Numbered from the stretch's first letter, positions 11,105 through 27,606 are shown. The stretch: DNA of 64,000 nt from Hydnum rufescens UP504 (GCA_014904985.1 MU129000.1:62001-126000), one strand, 5' to 3'. The notes: generated by a model not told the origin, from the letters alone. Numbers and translations: made by a program.

Positions 11105-11493
11105 GGTGCAGAACGCAGATGGAAGATGGGCGATACCGCGGCCTGGATGTTTCCCGTGTGTGTGTCAGCACATTGACGTGTGTGAACGCCACGAATTTGG
11201 GTGTGCGTCAAGTGTGTGTGCAGACCAAGGGGGAGCAGAAAATAGGATGCTGCACTTAAGGTCAGAGTAAGGCTCCATTCGGCTCGAAACCGTACACTAG
11301 TCTCGTGCGCAGACGATGAGATTACGTAGTATCAAAATAGGTGTTATACGGTGATGACGTATGGTACCCAATTAGCCCTCTTATTTCCTCTTCTCTGATG
11401 ATCCATCCATAAACTTATGATTGTTGACCTTGTCCACTAGCAAACTACTCTCACTGAAAATCACATGCTTCGGTTTTTTTGGAGGTACTGTAA

Positions 11494-11577
11494 TCATGGT
11501 GTACACCCCAGAGTGCACACAGCCAGACTGAGGAGCACCACCGCACCCAGAAGCTCATTGTAGAACTCATCATCCAT
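11494..11577 (-). CDS. Spacer micro-ORF, 27 codons, copy 2
   Basis: Same 27-codon ORF as at 8346-8429, in the spacer between FMO units B and C. It reads MDDEFYNELLGAVVLLSLAV and then CTLGCTP and stop. Relative to copy 1 there is Ala for Val at residue 12 and Pro for Cys at the last position. The length, start context and upstream pyrimidine-rich leader are conserved. Function unknown. Confidence 0.35.
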   Translation of the reverse strand: MDDEFYNELLGAVVLLSLAVCTLGCTP

Positions 11578-11861
11578 TTGAGGAGGTTAAGCAAGAGAGT
11601 AACAGGAGAAAAAAGCCAGAACAGCAACGGAGAAGATAAACCAATAGGAGTTGAGAGATGAGAGATGAAAAAGGAATGCATGCATTTCAAATATCCCAGA
11701 GCCGGGCAAAAAATCAAGAGTGGTCCTAAACTCCGCTCACTTGTCTGAGGTGCGGTTAGGTGCGGTTCATGGTTCTACACTGAACCCGTGGCATCACTAA
11801 CAGTAGCGGGAATTTGACCTGGAATTGACCGAGGTCAAGGTCTATAACAACATAGCTCCAG

Positions 11862-13004
<1,143 letters not shown>

Positions 13005-13290
13005 TCAAGTGTGTGTGCAGACCAAGGGGGAGCAGAAAATAGGATGCTGCACTTAAGGTCAGAGTAAGGCTCCATTCGGCTCGAAACCGTACACTAGTCT
13101 CGTGCGCAGACGATGAGATTACGTAGTATCAAAATAGGTGTTATACGGTGATGACGTATGGTACCCAATTAGCCCTCTTATTTCCTCTTCTCTGATGATC
13201 CATCCATAAACTTATGATTGTTGACCTTGTCCACTAGCAAACTACTCTCACTGAAAATCACATGCTTCGGTTTTTTTGGAGGTACTGTAA

Positions 13291-13374
13291 TCATGGTGTA
13301 CACCCCAGAGTGCACACAGCCAGACTGAGGAGCACCACCGCACCCAGAAGCTCATTGTAGAACTCATCATCCAT
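13291..13374 (-). CDS. Spacer micro-ORF, 27 codons, copy 3
   Basis: Third copy of the 27-codon ORF, identical in protein to the copy at 11494-11577. It lies in the spacer between FMO units A and B, 284 bp after the stop of copy A. Being inside the recent 1.8 kb duplication, its identity to copy 2 says little about selection. Only the comparison with copy 1 is informative. Confidence 0.3.
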   Translation of the reverse strand: MDDEFYNELLGAVVLLSLAVCTLGCTP

Positions 13375-13657
13375 TTGAGGAGGTTAAGCAAGAGAGTAAC
13401 AGGAGAAAAAGCCAGAACAGCAACGGAGAAGATAAACCAATAGGAGTTGAGAGATGAGAGATGAAAAAGGAATGCATGCATTTCAAATATCCCAGAGCCG
13501 GGCAAAAAATCAAGAGTGGTCCTAAACTCCGCTCACTTGTCTGAGGTGCGGTTAGGTGCGGTTCATGGTTCTACACTGAACCCGTGGCATCACTAACAGT
13601 AGCGGGAATTTGACCTGGAATTGACCGAGGTCAAGGTCTATAACAACATAGCTCCAG

Positions 13658-16544
<2,887 letters not shown>

Positions 16545-16993
16545 TAGTCTCGTGACCAGACCTCAGCTACTGCTGAAGGTCTGGCAGAATGGGGAGTTCC
16601 GAAGGCGCGGGCACGAAGCTTCCGCTCCAGCCAATCACAAAAAGTTTTGACCGGCGTTTGCCGTGTCTTTCAGTTGGCTTTGACTCACAAATATTTCTTG
16701 ATGTTACGCCTGATGTTATTCGGATTATTATCGCTCGCAGTATGCTTGTTTCCAAATACAACTCCCTCTCCCCCCTCTCCATCAAATCCCTGTTTTGGTG
16801 CCGGATCACTAAAGTGGAGGCCCGCAGACAGACCATAATTGGCCAGGAGATCAGTGCATACCCAACTGAAAACCACGGCAAATGCCGGTCAAAACTTTTT
16901 GTGATTGGCTGGAGCGGAAGCTTCGTGCCCACGCCTTCGGAACTCCCCATCTCACCAGACCCTCAGTTTACTGTGGGTCTGGTCACGAGACTA
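16545..16993. mobile_element. MITE with long inverted repeats and 9-bp target duplication (MULE-like)
   Basis: A 449-bp element begins TAGTCTCGTGACCAGACC and ends with its complement GGTCTGGTCACGAGACTA. Each end is flanked by the same 9-bp direct repeat agcttactt (16536-16544 and 16994-17002). The arms are palindromic for roughly 150 bp or more, including 'ggggagttccgaaggcg' and 'gcttccgctccagccaatc' in opposite orientation. This explains the mirrored ORFs on the two strands. There is no transposase. A 9-bp target duplication with long inverted arms fits a non-autonomous Mutator-like (MULE) element. The class is inferred from the duplication length only. Confidence 0.85.
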
Positions 16994-17002
16994 AGCTTAC
17001 TT

Positions 17003-17829
17003 AGCCAGGCCGAAAGTGGGTGGGAGTTGCCGGAAGTAGACATTGCGCAGAGCGTATCTGGCAATGCCTGAGACAGCGCTGCTACGAATTCTACTTAGGC
17101 AACTACGGAGCGTAGAAGAGGCTGAGCAATAAGACTATGCGGCCCAGCCTCAACGAAACTGTGTTTTTATGTAATAAAAAGGGAGGAGGACGGGTAGAAA
17201 AATTTTGCCGGTGCGTGTGGTGCGTGGACGGATGTGACGAGCGAGATGAGCGAATTACTGATGAGGACAAGCTGTTCCGGATGAAGCCGTAGCGTGAAAC
17301 GCTCGGACTAGTGACGTTGGCTCTACTATCGACGGTACTTATCAAGTGGAGCTAGGTGCTCGTCGCACCGAACTCAGGGACCATCATCTACTGTAAAGCA
17401 ATTAGAGCACTGTGCTCACCGTCGCCTTCCTCATCTCGCGATCTTTACATTTTTATACAATGCATTTTCCAAATGCGCTTCAAATTCAAGCACCCTTTGT
17501 ACCAAAAAAAAACCGTTGAGGGTAATATAGCACAGGCTGAATAATGAACTTTGCGCATGCGGGCCACAGGCAGCCATTAAGTAGCATTAGTGGATGGTGT
17601 ATCACGACCACATGAAATTCTCGTCATCTACGGGCCTCCATCCAGATCCCATCCGTTTGGGGATCAGCGCCAGCATCAATTAAGGCCATCTTGGCCATTA
17701 GGTAGTAGATCCATGCAACCCGGATCCGATGACGAACTGGCGTGGATCCAAGTGACAAGTGACAACACAGTAGACATGACGAATACGCCACATTCTCCGC
17801 AGGCCCAATAGGTCTTCAGAAACACATTG
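17003..17829. other. Intergenic, no gene supported
   Basis: Between the MITE and the 3' end of the MDM1-like gene. Short open frames only, no domains or splice patterns seen. Confidence 0.45.
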
Positions 17830-20800
17830 TCATGTAAATTCCTCATCACCCTGGGCATCTGGGAACAGTGCATCAAATAGCTGCCAAAACCGATAGTTAT
17901 ATTTTTGGGAACAAAGAATCAGGAATGGCCACACACCTCGTCAAGGACCGTGTATACGATGTGTTGGTTGAGGCGACGATTCTGTAAGACTGCGAAGATT
18001 CTTCGAGCGCCTCTTCGAGCATTGGAACGACCGATCATGTTCGCAGCAAGATCTAGGGTGGACTTCAGTTTCCTAAAAATCTCAAGATAGACCCGATCCT
18101 CACCAGGCATCAATGTAGATAGCTTGTGATTTGCTTCCTCGCGGGTCCGCTTCTTCTCATCCGATGTGCGAGGGATTGAAGAACCCCGGAACTGCCCACC
18201 GGGCCAAAGGGCATCTCGGAACGTTCGAAGATATCCCATGATATGCGATTCATCCACATATGTATTAACAGACTCCCGTAATTTCCTGTAGCCAAAAAAT
18301 AAGCCGGAACAAAATGACGCATGCGGCATACAACGAATGCTGACCTCTCAATAGTTCCACCCAACACCTGCTGCAAGATAACAACTACTGCCTGGCGTCG
18401 GAGCCAATTCTTCTTCTCGTTCAACTCGAACACAGACAATATGAAGTCACATATTGGCGCAGTGAATGACGAAGCACTGGCTTCACCCCCCAGCGCCTTC
18501 AAATCACTCGGGAGTTGTAAGAGGGTCTCATCTGGAGACTTGACTGCCATCGCGATCAGATCTTCGTCATTCACTCCAGACCCAACGATGCCGGCGAATT
18601 CGGCGGCCTGTCGGCTCAGGCGCTGAATCATGATGTCGAGCATTGAGGGTCCAAAGAACATATCATCAATGCTTTCTGCAACTGAGCGATAGACGTTCCG
18701 AACGATGTCTTGTCCAGGGAATGATATTGGCGTCTTCGGTATGATGTGATTCCCCGACTCATTGAAAGTCGACTGTCGAGAAAGAAATGCCCGGAGTTCG
18801 TCGCTCTCACACACGAGAGGGATCAGAATCAGTTTCTGAATTCACCAGTGAGCTAGAAGCTTGGAATTCGAGACGGCACTAACGTACTTGGAGATACCTT
18901 TCCAGTGCTGCTCTTCTGTTGTCGACAAAGGAGTTAGACATTGACGCGACAAGTCGTTTTCCGGGGAAATCCTGGTTCTTTACGAGGGCATATCGTTCTT
19001 TCAAGCGCTGATGCATGGCAAAGAACTCATTGTATCGTCGCGAGATGACCCAACCTGATGTGACTTCATTCTCGGCGTTGAGTTGCTGTATCTCGACAAG
19101 ATACCGCACAACTTGTTTTCCCTCAGTTTCCGTCGTTACAGAGGACGTGATAAAAATGCGTGTGCGGCCTGGGATGAGCCGATTGTCCTTCTCCTGCTGC
19201 TCGTACTGTGTCTTCTGGAAGGTCATCTCTCGTATCTCCTTGGCCAGAGATGCCTTCGAACGAGTCAACAACTTGAGCTCCGGCAAGTCACCTGTGAGTT
19301 CTGCCTTTCGGGTGAGGGCTTCCAAAAGTACTTCCTGGGATTGGAGCTTATTGATCTTCTCGCCAAGTCGACTAATATCATGAGAGAGTTGCAGGTCCCC
19401 AGGAGCAGCGATGTGGACGTCGAATCTGTCTTCATCACGCTCGACATATGGGCCATCGGGGACAAGTTCGGCCTCGTTCTCACCATCGACCAAGGGCTGG
19501 AGAAGTGGCGAGCGAGAGCGCCCCGGAGGGGAAACATCAGGTGCTAGTTCACGATGCTTACCGCCAATGCGGGGGCTCGAACGAGACGTGCCGCCGGAAT
19601 CGCTCCCGGTCAGTTTCTTTGATTTGTCACGTCTGTTTTCATCCGCAATGAGATCCGTCAGAGCGGCTTGTATGGCCTCCATCCTTTCCACTTGTGCGGT
19701 CTCCTCCCGCGTGATTTCAGGATCATCAAAGAGAGGTGCACGGGTGTCGGAAGCAGGAGAGAGGGCGTCAGATGTAAGGAAGTCAAGAGCATTATTGACT
19801 GGTCTCGAAAGCGAAGGCAGAGATTCTATCGAGTTAGAAAGTGAATCCGGGTTCGAGGAATGAATGTCGACCTCTGAGCCGAACGATGGCAGGCGGGGGC
19901 GTGATGTTTGTGGAGAATTAGACCGATCGGAGTGGCTCGCGGGGAGTATGAAAGTGGGATAGATGCGCGATCGTACGGTATCTGGGGACCTGAACGACGA
20001 CTTTCGAGCTCTGGGAATAGCCGTAGACATAGTGTGGGGAGAAAGTTGTCTGAGAGGGGGGGATATATCTGGCACAAGGCCAACGTGAGTAGGGGGATTT
20101 TGGCCTCGGATCAGCTCGCTAGTTACTCGAAACCAAAGCTCGCTGCGTTTGAAATCCTCGAAATCATCTGCCATATCGCCTTCCACTTGCCTTTGAGCAA
20201 GGAGGACAGTCTGACGTGCCTTCTTTGCCTGCGTCTCGAGGAGATCCGGATCCACCGATGAGTGAAGAACATAGCTTCGGATTGCATCGACGTACTTCCG
20301 AGGAATAGCGGAAGCTAAAGGGGATGATGAAGACTGATGACCTGAGAAGTACAACTCGTACACCATCTTGACATCCTCCTTCACAGTACTCGATGCAAGA
20401 GGACGATTCGAATCTTCAGTTTCAGACTCCGAATCCACGGATTCTAGTGGATCCTTGAAGGTCTCTACGGTCAGCCAAAACTGCACAAGTAAGGCACGCT
20501 GCCGGCGGTCCATGAACTCCATAAAATAGGAGAGGGAGTTAGGGCTAGATAAGACATCACGCAAGCCCAGCTGGGCAGGATTCTGATGCGAGTCTTGGAA
20601 GATTGACTGCCCCTGTTCATACAATCAAGCTTAATTACGTGTAAGCGATGGTGCAAATGTACGCACAGAGTCGTCGGCTCCACCCAAGACAGTTATCCGT
20701 TTCTCCGCCTTGTGCTTTGCCGTGTAAAGCCTGTCAAGGTACGCCTCAACAATCTCCACCCGGTCTCCGTTGATAATGGACTCGTCCGAATGCTTTTCTG

Positions 20801-22165
20801 CTCATTAAAGTTGTGACACCCATGGATAAGAATTATGCTTATGAGGGCAACACCAACCTAACAGGATCCTTGTTCTTCTGATCTCTCCCACAACATCATT
20901 CTTCAAACGTCGGGCATCCAATAAAGAGTCACATCGCTCAATGCTCCTAAGGAATGAATCAAAATGCCGGGCCCCCGTTCGAGAAGTTATGTTCTCCATC
21001 CTGGGGCCATCCGCAGAATTGCCTTTCGAAGTCCGGGGCAATTGTTTTCGAGAGACACCACCTGAGGCCCCAGATTGCGACTCGAGAAGATGACGTACTT
21101 TGGAGACAAGGCGCCTTTATTCATAGACTCCATGTTAGTCAAGAGCAATGACGGGAAGTAGTCATGTTCTCCTACTGTTGACGGATTGCAGCATCTGCCT
21201 GGAGATGATCTTGAGATCAGGACCATAAACCGCGATATAGAATACAGATTCAAGATACTCACAAGTTGATCAATCATTCGGTTCCAGAAATCTGGATCTG
21301 CCAACATGTCCATTATTGGGGCCAATATAACGCAAGTGAGAATCTCTCTAGCGGCTATGTGAACAGCCCGGCTCCCTCCTTCGGTAGGGGGGAGAATTAT
21401 GGGTAGGGCGCGGTCCATCAACTTCCTTAGGTGAGCCTCCTCGGAGTGTCTTGTAATCATCGAAGACAAATTATCCACGGCTGGATGAAGCTTCCCGCCT
21501 CGAGCAGCATATCTGCTAGCAAGAAGGAGATCAAGCTCATCTGATTGAGTTAGGCGCCGCTCCAAACCCACACCACGAAGGGCCATTTCGGATTCACGGA
21601 AGTAGTCAACATGCTGGTTAATTTTGGGTAACACACGTCGAACGACGAGTAATGGGAGATCGAGCTGATCAAGGCGAATAAGGAGTGAGTGAACCGAAGC
21701 GCGAAGGGTTGTTGATATAGAGGTCGGAAACGACGGCGAAGGAGAGATCTTCATGTACCAAGAAAGGACGAAGTCGCGAACAACCAGGATAAGGATTTCA
21801 TTAAGCATGGTAGAGACATGCGGAGACGTTGGAACAAGAGGTGGAAGGGAGTGAGGGCTGGTGTAAGACCATTGGGACCGTGTGAGAACAGCTTGCCAAG
21901 CTGCAGGTGTTGAGAACGCAAATGGCTGTGCTGGTGTGGAGAGTTGTATATCCCCTTTTGTGCGCTCACGAGCTTGATCAAGAGCGAAGGAAATGAACAC
22001 ATTTGCCGCAATAAAGCTTATCAGAACGAGCAGAGCAATTACAGGCGATAACAGGATGAGCAAAAGAGGAGAGAGCAAGCGGGAGAGTGGAGGAGTAAGG
22101 ACTGCGATTCCGCCGACAAGCACAACAGCCTGCCAAGTGGTCAGGATGCTAACCACTGGGGACAT
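17830..22165 (-). CDS. MDM1: Mdm1/SNX13-type sorting nexin: PXA, RGS, PX and nexin C-terminal domains
   Basis: A long multi-exon gene for an ER-anchored tethering protein. In yeast, Mdm1 sits at ER-vacuole contact sites and binds phosphoinositides through PX. ATG at 22165 begins MSPVVSILTTWQAVVLVGG, with a hydrophobic N-terminal hairpin (about residues 10-58) as membrane anchor. The PXA domain follows (from about residue 130: LNEILILVVRDFVLSWYMKI, LADPDFWNRMIDQL). Next is AYLDRLYTAKHKAEKRITVL and an RGS-like domain (LGLRDVLSSPNSLSYFMEFM; LVQFWLTVETFKDPLES). A Ser/Pro-rich linker and a coiled coil come next, then the PX domain (GWVISRRYNEFFAMHQRLKE; FPGKRL) and a nexin C-terminal domain (WLRRQAVVVILQQVLGGTIE). 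The last codons are LFDALFPDAQGDEEFT and a stop at 17830. The largest exon is about 1.7 kb (20624-18879). Domain order and length match the family well. Confidence 0.88.
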
Positions 22166-23120
22166 CGCCTACATGGGGAACTAGCAAGAGCCAAAGAAGT
22201 GCTGGAAACGGGGAGTCGGAGAAATCCGAAGGGTGTGAGCATTATGTAATTAGCCGAGCATTTTTGTGTGGATGTCCCAAGATACTGTACTAGTCTATGA
22301 AAGTGTCACATAACACTCTTGGGGGTTGATGAATAATAGGTGCGGAGCCACTTAGATTCGCACAACAACAAGAACGATAGAGCGTTTGATCAGAGCTCAA
22401 ACAAACGCTTGAGGGAACTTCGGTACATCCCGAGAAAGTATACTAAACAATATGCTGATTAAGCAATGAGCGCTAGAGCTCGCACTTCCCAGTTCCAACA
22501 GGGGTCTGTGTTAGAATCCGTAAAAACAGCATCACATTTGGGGGGGCTTTCATAGCCAAAAAATCTGGCATAATGCCTTGAAAATCAAGTGGAGGTGGCG
22601 GAATAGGGCTCTGGAGTCATCCAGGGTGCCCAGAACAGCAAAAACTGTGGACTAGTGTGAAATTGAAGCACAGCAGTTCCTATGAGTGACAAGAATTGGT
22701 GGATACAAGTACTAAAGCTGCGTTATTGCCGCCTGTCTAGCTGCTGCATTTTTAGTCACACATCACAAAAGACCCCATTGTTTCGTTAGCGAACGCAAAC
22801 GTCATGTCGTGCCAAAATCACTTTCATAGATTTATGATGAGTACAGTAGTACTCTCGCAGTGGTTGGCGGCTTGTTTGGATTACGTGTGGGGTTTAAAAG
22901 ACAACACTCAGAGAATGGAGAACTTACTGTAGGTTCAAGGGAAATTTTCGAAATCAGAATGCACCTTGTCGTATTTATTCTGCGGCATATCACAAGTGTT
23001 CATCCTCACATTTACTGTTCCTGTCAATGATTCATGTTTTCTGACAAGTCGTTCCTATTCGGGAGACCTGTCTGAACCCCACCGGGGTTGTCCGATTTCC
23101 CTTCCCCCTAATTGTCAGTA
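22166..23120. other. Divergent promoter region with dispersed repeat, no gene seen
   Basis: Lies between two divergently transcribed genes, MDM1-like (-) and the reductase (+), so it should hold both promoters. It contains repeat R2 copy 1 (22326-22501). No ORF with coding character. Confidence 0.5.
22326..22501 (+). repeat. Dispersed repeat R2, copy 1
   Basis: About 176 bp, from 'tgatgaataataggtgcgga' to 'cgcacttcccagttccaaca'. It recurs in the same orientation at 56427-56587 with about 95% identity and one 17-bp indel (the extra 'caatatgctgattaagc' near 22450 is absent from the second copy). There are no inverted ends or target duplications. I looked for pol III A and B boxes and found no convincing pair. 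Both copies lie in intergenic space. Confidence 0.85.
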
Positions 23121-24548
23121 ATGGTCTCCAAACAGACAGTCTTCATCACTGGGCAAGAGGCAAACTACCTCTTTATTGGCTGTAAGCTCATTATTCTTGT
23201 AGTTGTTCCCCTGGTGGGATAGGAAATGCTCTCGCGAGGCAGTATCACGCGGCAGGTAATGACACGGCGGCTTGGTGCCGCAGCCGGTGTACGTTCTCTA
23301 ATCCCCCTCTCTTTCAGGCCTTCGTGTCATTGCATCTGCGCGTCGACTGGAGGTCCTCGATGATCTCAGGACCCTGGGTATCGAGACCATTCAGCTGGAT
23401 GTCACAGACCTTTCCGGCATAAGGAGCGCACGAGATCATGTTTCTCATCTCACCGAAGGCAAACTGGATATTCTCGTGAACAATGCGTGAGTGCCCATAT
23501 CCAAGGGAAATATCTGGTAACCTCATCTCATGCGCACCCCCACTCTTAACCAGTGGAATAAGTACGCCGAATTTTGTATCACCCTCAAATACATACTAAA
23601 CTTTCAAAATAGCATACACTGTTCCTTCCACAGATATCACTCTCGAAGGCATCACTTCTCTTTTTGCGACTAACGTCTTTTCTGTGATGCTCATCTGCCA
23701 GGAATTCGTACCCCTGCTGATTGCTGCTAAGGGCAAAATTGTTAATATCGGTAGTGTTCTTGGGATATTGCCGTGCGTCGTCTCGCTTGACTTTCCTGTC
23801 GACCTCTCTATGGTCACGATACTCAGTGAAGTCTTTTCTCTCGCCCTTGTCCTTTCTACAGCGTGCCTTTCGGAAGTGTGTAGTAAGTGTGCGATACCGG
23901 TCCGGGGGTAATATCATCGCGACTAACGATCACCGATTACCCAGCAATGCGAGCAAGGCTGCCGTACACCAGTATGGAGACACCCTCCGCCTCGAACTGA
24001 AGCCGTTTGGTGTGCAAGTCATCACGGTAGTTTAACCAGGTATCTAACCTCGGATCAAGCATGATATATTCTTGCATTCTAGATCATGACTGGTCGTGTT
24101 CAAAGCAATATTGCGAGCCACCACAAGGACATTACTCCAGGTGAGTCATTACATCAGTGTTGACGAAGGGCCAATGACGCAATGGGTTCTGCTATCAGAA
24201 TCCCTGTATTATTTGATACATGACGAGTATGAAGCAAAGCGAAAAGCAGTGTCCGAAAGTACGTGTGTAATTCATTGCTCAGCTTCGTCAACGGTTAAAG
24301 CTACCTGTGCGTAGAGGCTGCAACACCCACCGACGAATTCGCTCAGCATGTGGTTCGTCGGACTCTCAAGTCCCGCCCTGCACGTAGGATCTGGGGAGGC
24401 GGCGGTTCTTTCCTGACTTGGTTTTTGGTCAGCATCAATGCACAAAGCATCATCTAAAGCGATTAAACTGACTCCCATCTCTTCCCCACAGACCAGCCTC
24501 CTCCCCCATGGCTGGCTGGTACGTGTTTCTAGGATTGAATTCATGTGA
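23121..24548 (+). CDS. AYR1-like short-chain dehydrogenase/reductase
   Basis: An NADPH-dependent reductase of the classical SDR family, closest in pattern to 1-acyldihydroxyacetone-phosphate reductase (AYR1), an ER/lipid-droplet enzyme of ether lipid and phosphatidate synthesis. Exons read in frame: MVSKQTVFITG (23121-23152), then, across a 50-nt GC-AG intron (23153-23202), CSPGGIGNALARQYHAA, giving the cofactor motif TGCSPGGIG. GLRVIASARRLEVLDDLR follows, then LDILVNNAGITYTVPSTDIT with NNAG, SLFATNVFSVMLICQEFVPL and IVNIGSVLGILP. The catalytic Tyr-Asn-Ala-Ser-Lys is split by an intron between TA and C. After that come LRLELKPFGVQVIT, IMTGRVQSNIASHHKDITP, ESLYYLIHDEYEAKRKAVSE, EFAQHVVRRTLKSRPARRIW and a hydrophobic C-terminus ending at TGA 24546-24548. 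A decayed duplicate lies at 33530-34275. Confidence 0.8.
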
Positions 24549-25780
24549 CTCTGTGCCAGACTCGTTCCCTCTGGATTTAGGATGGAGTGCTCATCCGAAT
24601 GTTCGGGTTGGATATCCTCACCCGACGTCTTAAAGCCAAGGATGTGCCCTCCCAGTAGAGGGACTCGTCTTTCGTGGGTATGCTACGAGAATGATTCAAT
24701 AGGGTTTGGAAATCGCCCAGTATCCTTGTATTTGTATGCGACATTGTCGGGCCATTGTTCAGTGCATCAGAAGATGCGAGACGGGTGTGTGTATTATTTC
24801 GTGGCGAAGACATTTACAGCATCCTGCAACTGTTGAGGGGAGCCTCGCACATCATGGTGTGCTGTTAATGAATCTGCATTAGATGGTGACCCATTGGCTA
24901 GTATTGCGGGGAACGTCCGTACGGGTCTTGGACGAGATCGGGCCACTCCTGTCGATCTGACATTCAGAGTACACGGCTTTGACAGCCTGCAGGTTGGCGC
25001 ATACCAGATCCGAGATGAGCCAGCCTCGCACTCCGACTCTTACAAGTGACGCTCCTTGTGCTGGTTATGCACTTGCGGCACATTTTCAATGCTACATGCA
25101 CCACCGGGGGGTATACGTTCTTAATGCTGAGGCAGTCGTCTGAATTTGCGAGCCATGCACTAAGGGGTTGTTTTCATGGCTTTCGTGCCTGTTCAATCTC
25201 CAGCGCTGTAAATGTAGGTACTGTATCCAGATCCAGATTCAGGTTGTTACAGTACTTTGTATTCCTATCTTCGGATTTTGAATGTTGCACACACGGAAGT
25301 CTAGTCTGGAGATTGCTTCGGTGTGGCCTATTCCATGTTGCGCATGATGGCTGAGCAGCTAGAGCACCTGTGAAGACCCAGCGGAGCGAACCAGCACTCT
25401 TGTGGGACCAACGAATAGAAGTGTGGCCAGACTTCTCAGAGCCCCTTCAGGTTCGGAATGTTGGGAACACTAGTGATGGCGGGAACTAACTGCCCTCTGC
25501 TTTATTAACGCACGAAATCCTAGGCTTGACCGAATCAAGTTATCAGGGATCGGGCATTTGAGATTTATTTCACAGCTTGTCACTTTCGATGAGAAGCATT
25601 GTACATTCCTGGCGCCTCTCAAGTCTAGCTGCGATCTACATGTATTTGATTCTCTTACAAATGTGCACCCTTGGAAGAATACTTCCATCGGAGGAAGTGC
25701 ACGATTGCTTTGGCTAAACGACATTAAGGAACATGTTAGTGGGGGAAGCACAAGGCGGTAGATCAAACCAGAGAAAACGT
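24549..25780. other. Intergenic with a possible carrier-domain relic
   Basis: The stretch after the reductase gene to about 24830 is also present, degraded, at 34135-34275, so it was part of the duplicated segment. Apart from the relic listed at 24870-25047 I see only unremarkable open frames on both strands. Confidence 0.45.
24870..25047 (+). pseudogene. Possible relic of a phosphopantetheine carrier domain
   Basis: One plus-strand frame reads GNVRTGLGRDRATPVDLTFR followed by VHGFDSLQVGAYQIRDE. The G-x-D-S-L-Q core resembles the pantetheine attachment motif of adenylate-forming (NRPS-like) reductases, family pattern G-[FCV]-D-S-L-Q-A. The frame is bounded by stops and no adenylation or reductase domain is adjacent. 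A 17-residue resemblance is weak; it may be chance. Confidence 0.25.
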
Positions 25781-27606
25781 CTACGCACACACTTCCGTCG
25801 GGGATTCTTGCACCATCTAGATGAAGAAGGATCCAAAAATGAATGTCACGAAGTTATAAGATTTTGGGGACGAACCAGATGGCTAACGGGTATCTTTATG
25901 TTAGAGGTATTTTCAGGCCTTCTCCATGCGACATGGGCAGTGGACACTTCGCCCGCCGTCCTGAGCCCATCCAGAGCAAGAGCAAGACCATCAGTTGTTG
26001 CTACGAGCAAAATACCTAAAAATGAAGACTGGAGTGCTCACGCAACGTTACTCTTTCCACTGAAGATGAACCTGATTTCGATATCCTTATTTAGGACTGC
26101 CATATGCTCGTACGTTTCCGGTTGAAATGCCCTTTCAGAAAAGACACTCGCTTCCTACGGGACAGTTCCAGGAATAAGTGCTGAGTCATCCATCTGCCGT
26201 GAGGCTCCGAGGGATCAACGATTGAAGAAATACGCACAAGGAAGGCAGGTCCCTTGAGCTTCACAGCGTTAGGACCACGCCCTTTGTCCTCCATGATACC
26301 ATGCTTCATGAACGTCTCAAGAACGGTGGGGTCCCAGTACGAAAACGATGGGGAGATTTTGTATGAATTATACGCTTCAGTCCTGTCGAATCCATGTTCA
26401 CTGTAGGAAGACGTGTGACCTGGACTTGAAATATAGCAACCCACAAAGAAGACCACTTGGAGCGCCGGCCAATAGCACCCTCGGCCCACATGCCGTACAC
26501 GGGCGCCGTACTCGCTTCGATTGTCATTATGATTGGTTCAACCAACATAAGACAGTGGAAGAGCTTCGGCTCCCATACGGCCGCCCTAAGCCTAAAGACA
26601 CCGGATCCGATTATTCCCTCTATGGCTACAAACAGCCTACATTACTCACAAGGCAGTGGCACCAGCGCTGTGACCTAATCCAACGAGAGTGCGTTCGTCA
26701 AGGAAGCCTCGTTGTCTTCGTTCCTCTGCAACACTATCGGGAAGACGGGGAAGATGTAAAGGGAGATCGGCGGAAGCTGAGGGATCAATGGGAAGGTAAT
26801 GCAACAAGAAATGGATGATGTCTCGCGATTTGTCTTCCCAAGGAGCTGTTCAAAAAATCAATTCCGTGTCAAGTCTTGTAAGAATCGGATGGGTTGGCGC
26901 ACCCAGTACACCAAATTTTCCAGCATTGATGATAGCGCTATCGCCATGGTTAGGATTCTCGTACGCCCAAATCTCGTTCACCCGGACAGTCCCAGAAGCC
27001 TCGGTTTGCTCCACGATTTTGGCATATGTAGGCTCCCATATCTACGCAAAAAACGAAGAGGAATTGTCACATTTCCCCGGCCGCAATGATGGGCTATGGA
27101 TAAGTACTCACCTCCTTGGGAAATCCAACTGCATGAGTGACAAGCAGAGTCAAGCCATCTCGGAGCCACGGCCCCTTGCGTCTATACCGGTTGAATGCAC
27201 TATAAAGGACTTCCTCGCGCCGTGGCACGCTCTCGTCTCTACTTTCAAACGCCTCCCTTCTAGCATTTAGATATTCGCGTCCACGCAAGACCCTTGCTTT
27301 GCGCTCTTGTTTGCTTTCGTTTTCGGGAGGTTCGTGTTCCGATTCAATGAAAAGTTCTGATGGAGCGCGGGGCCATGCAGCGGTGACGATGTGTGTTGAT
27401 AATACGTGTGTGGCACTCAGACTTCCTGGCAGAGAAGACTGATCGCGGGACCCGTAAGGCAGTCTGGGCAGTAAGGCAGATGGAATCACTGGTGGAGTCA
27501 GGATGGGGGCATAGGTCTGAGGAGGATTCAGAGTTGGGGAGCGAAGGATTGGGTTAGGAGGAGCATAGAACTCGCCGTCTATCGGGCGCAGAACGGAGGG
27601 ACACAT
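25781..27606 (-). CDS. Alpha/beta hydrolase (Lpx1-like)
   Basis: A serine hydrolase of the alpha/beta fold, of the fungal group related to the peroxisomal lipase Lpx1; substrate not determinable. The first exon from ATG 27606 (MCPSVLRPIDGEFYAPPNP) has a Pro-rich head, then YRRKGPWLRDGLTLLVTHAV, the oxyanion-side strand with T-H-A-x-G-F-x-K-E. Next exons read IWEPTYAKIVEQTEASGTVR and EIWAYENPNHGDSAIIN. The nucleophile elbow follows as VGLGHSAGATAF, then AAVWEPKLFHCLMLVEPIIM, YKISPSFSYWDPTVLETFMK, and ETYEHMAVLNKDIEIRFIFS. The catalytic His comes in VSHL joined to MVQESPTEVCA at the stop (25781). Catalytic Ser and His are thus visible and no break was found. The N-terminus could extend to about 27860; the first Met of the Pro-rich exon was chosen because the upstream frame differs. 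Confidence 0.75.

Noticed and set aside
16567..17071. Long similar ORFs on both strands (about 127 and 160 codons)
   Set aside because: They are mirror readings of the palindromic MITE arms, not genes.
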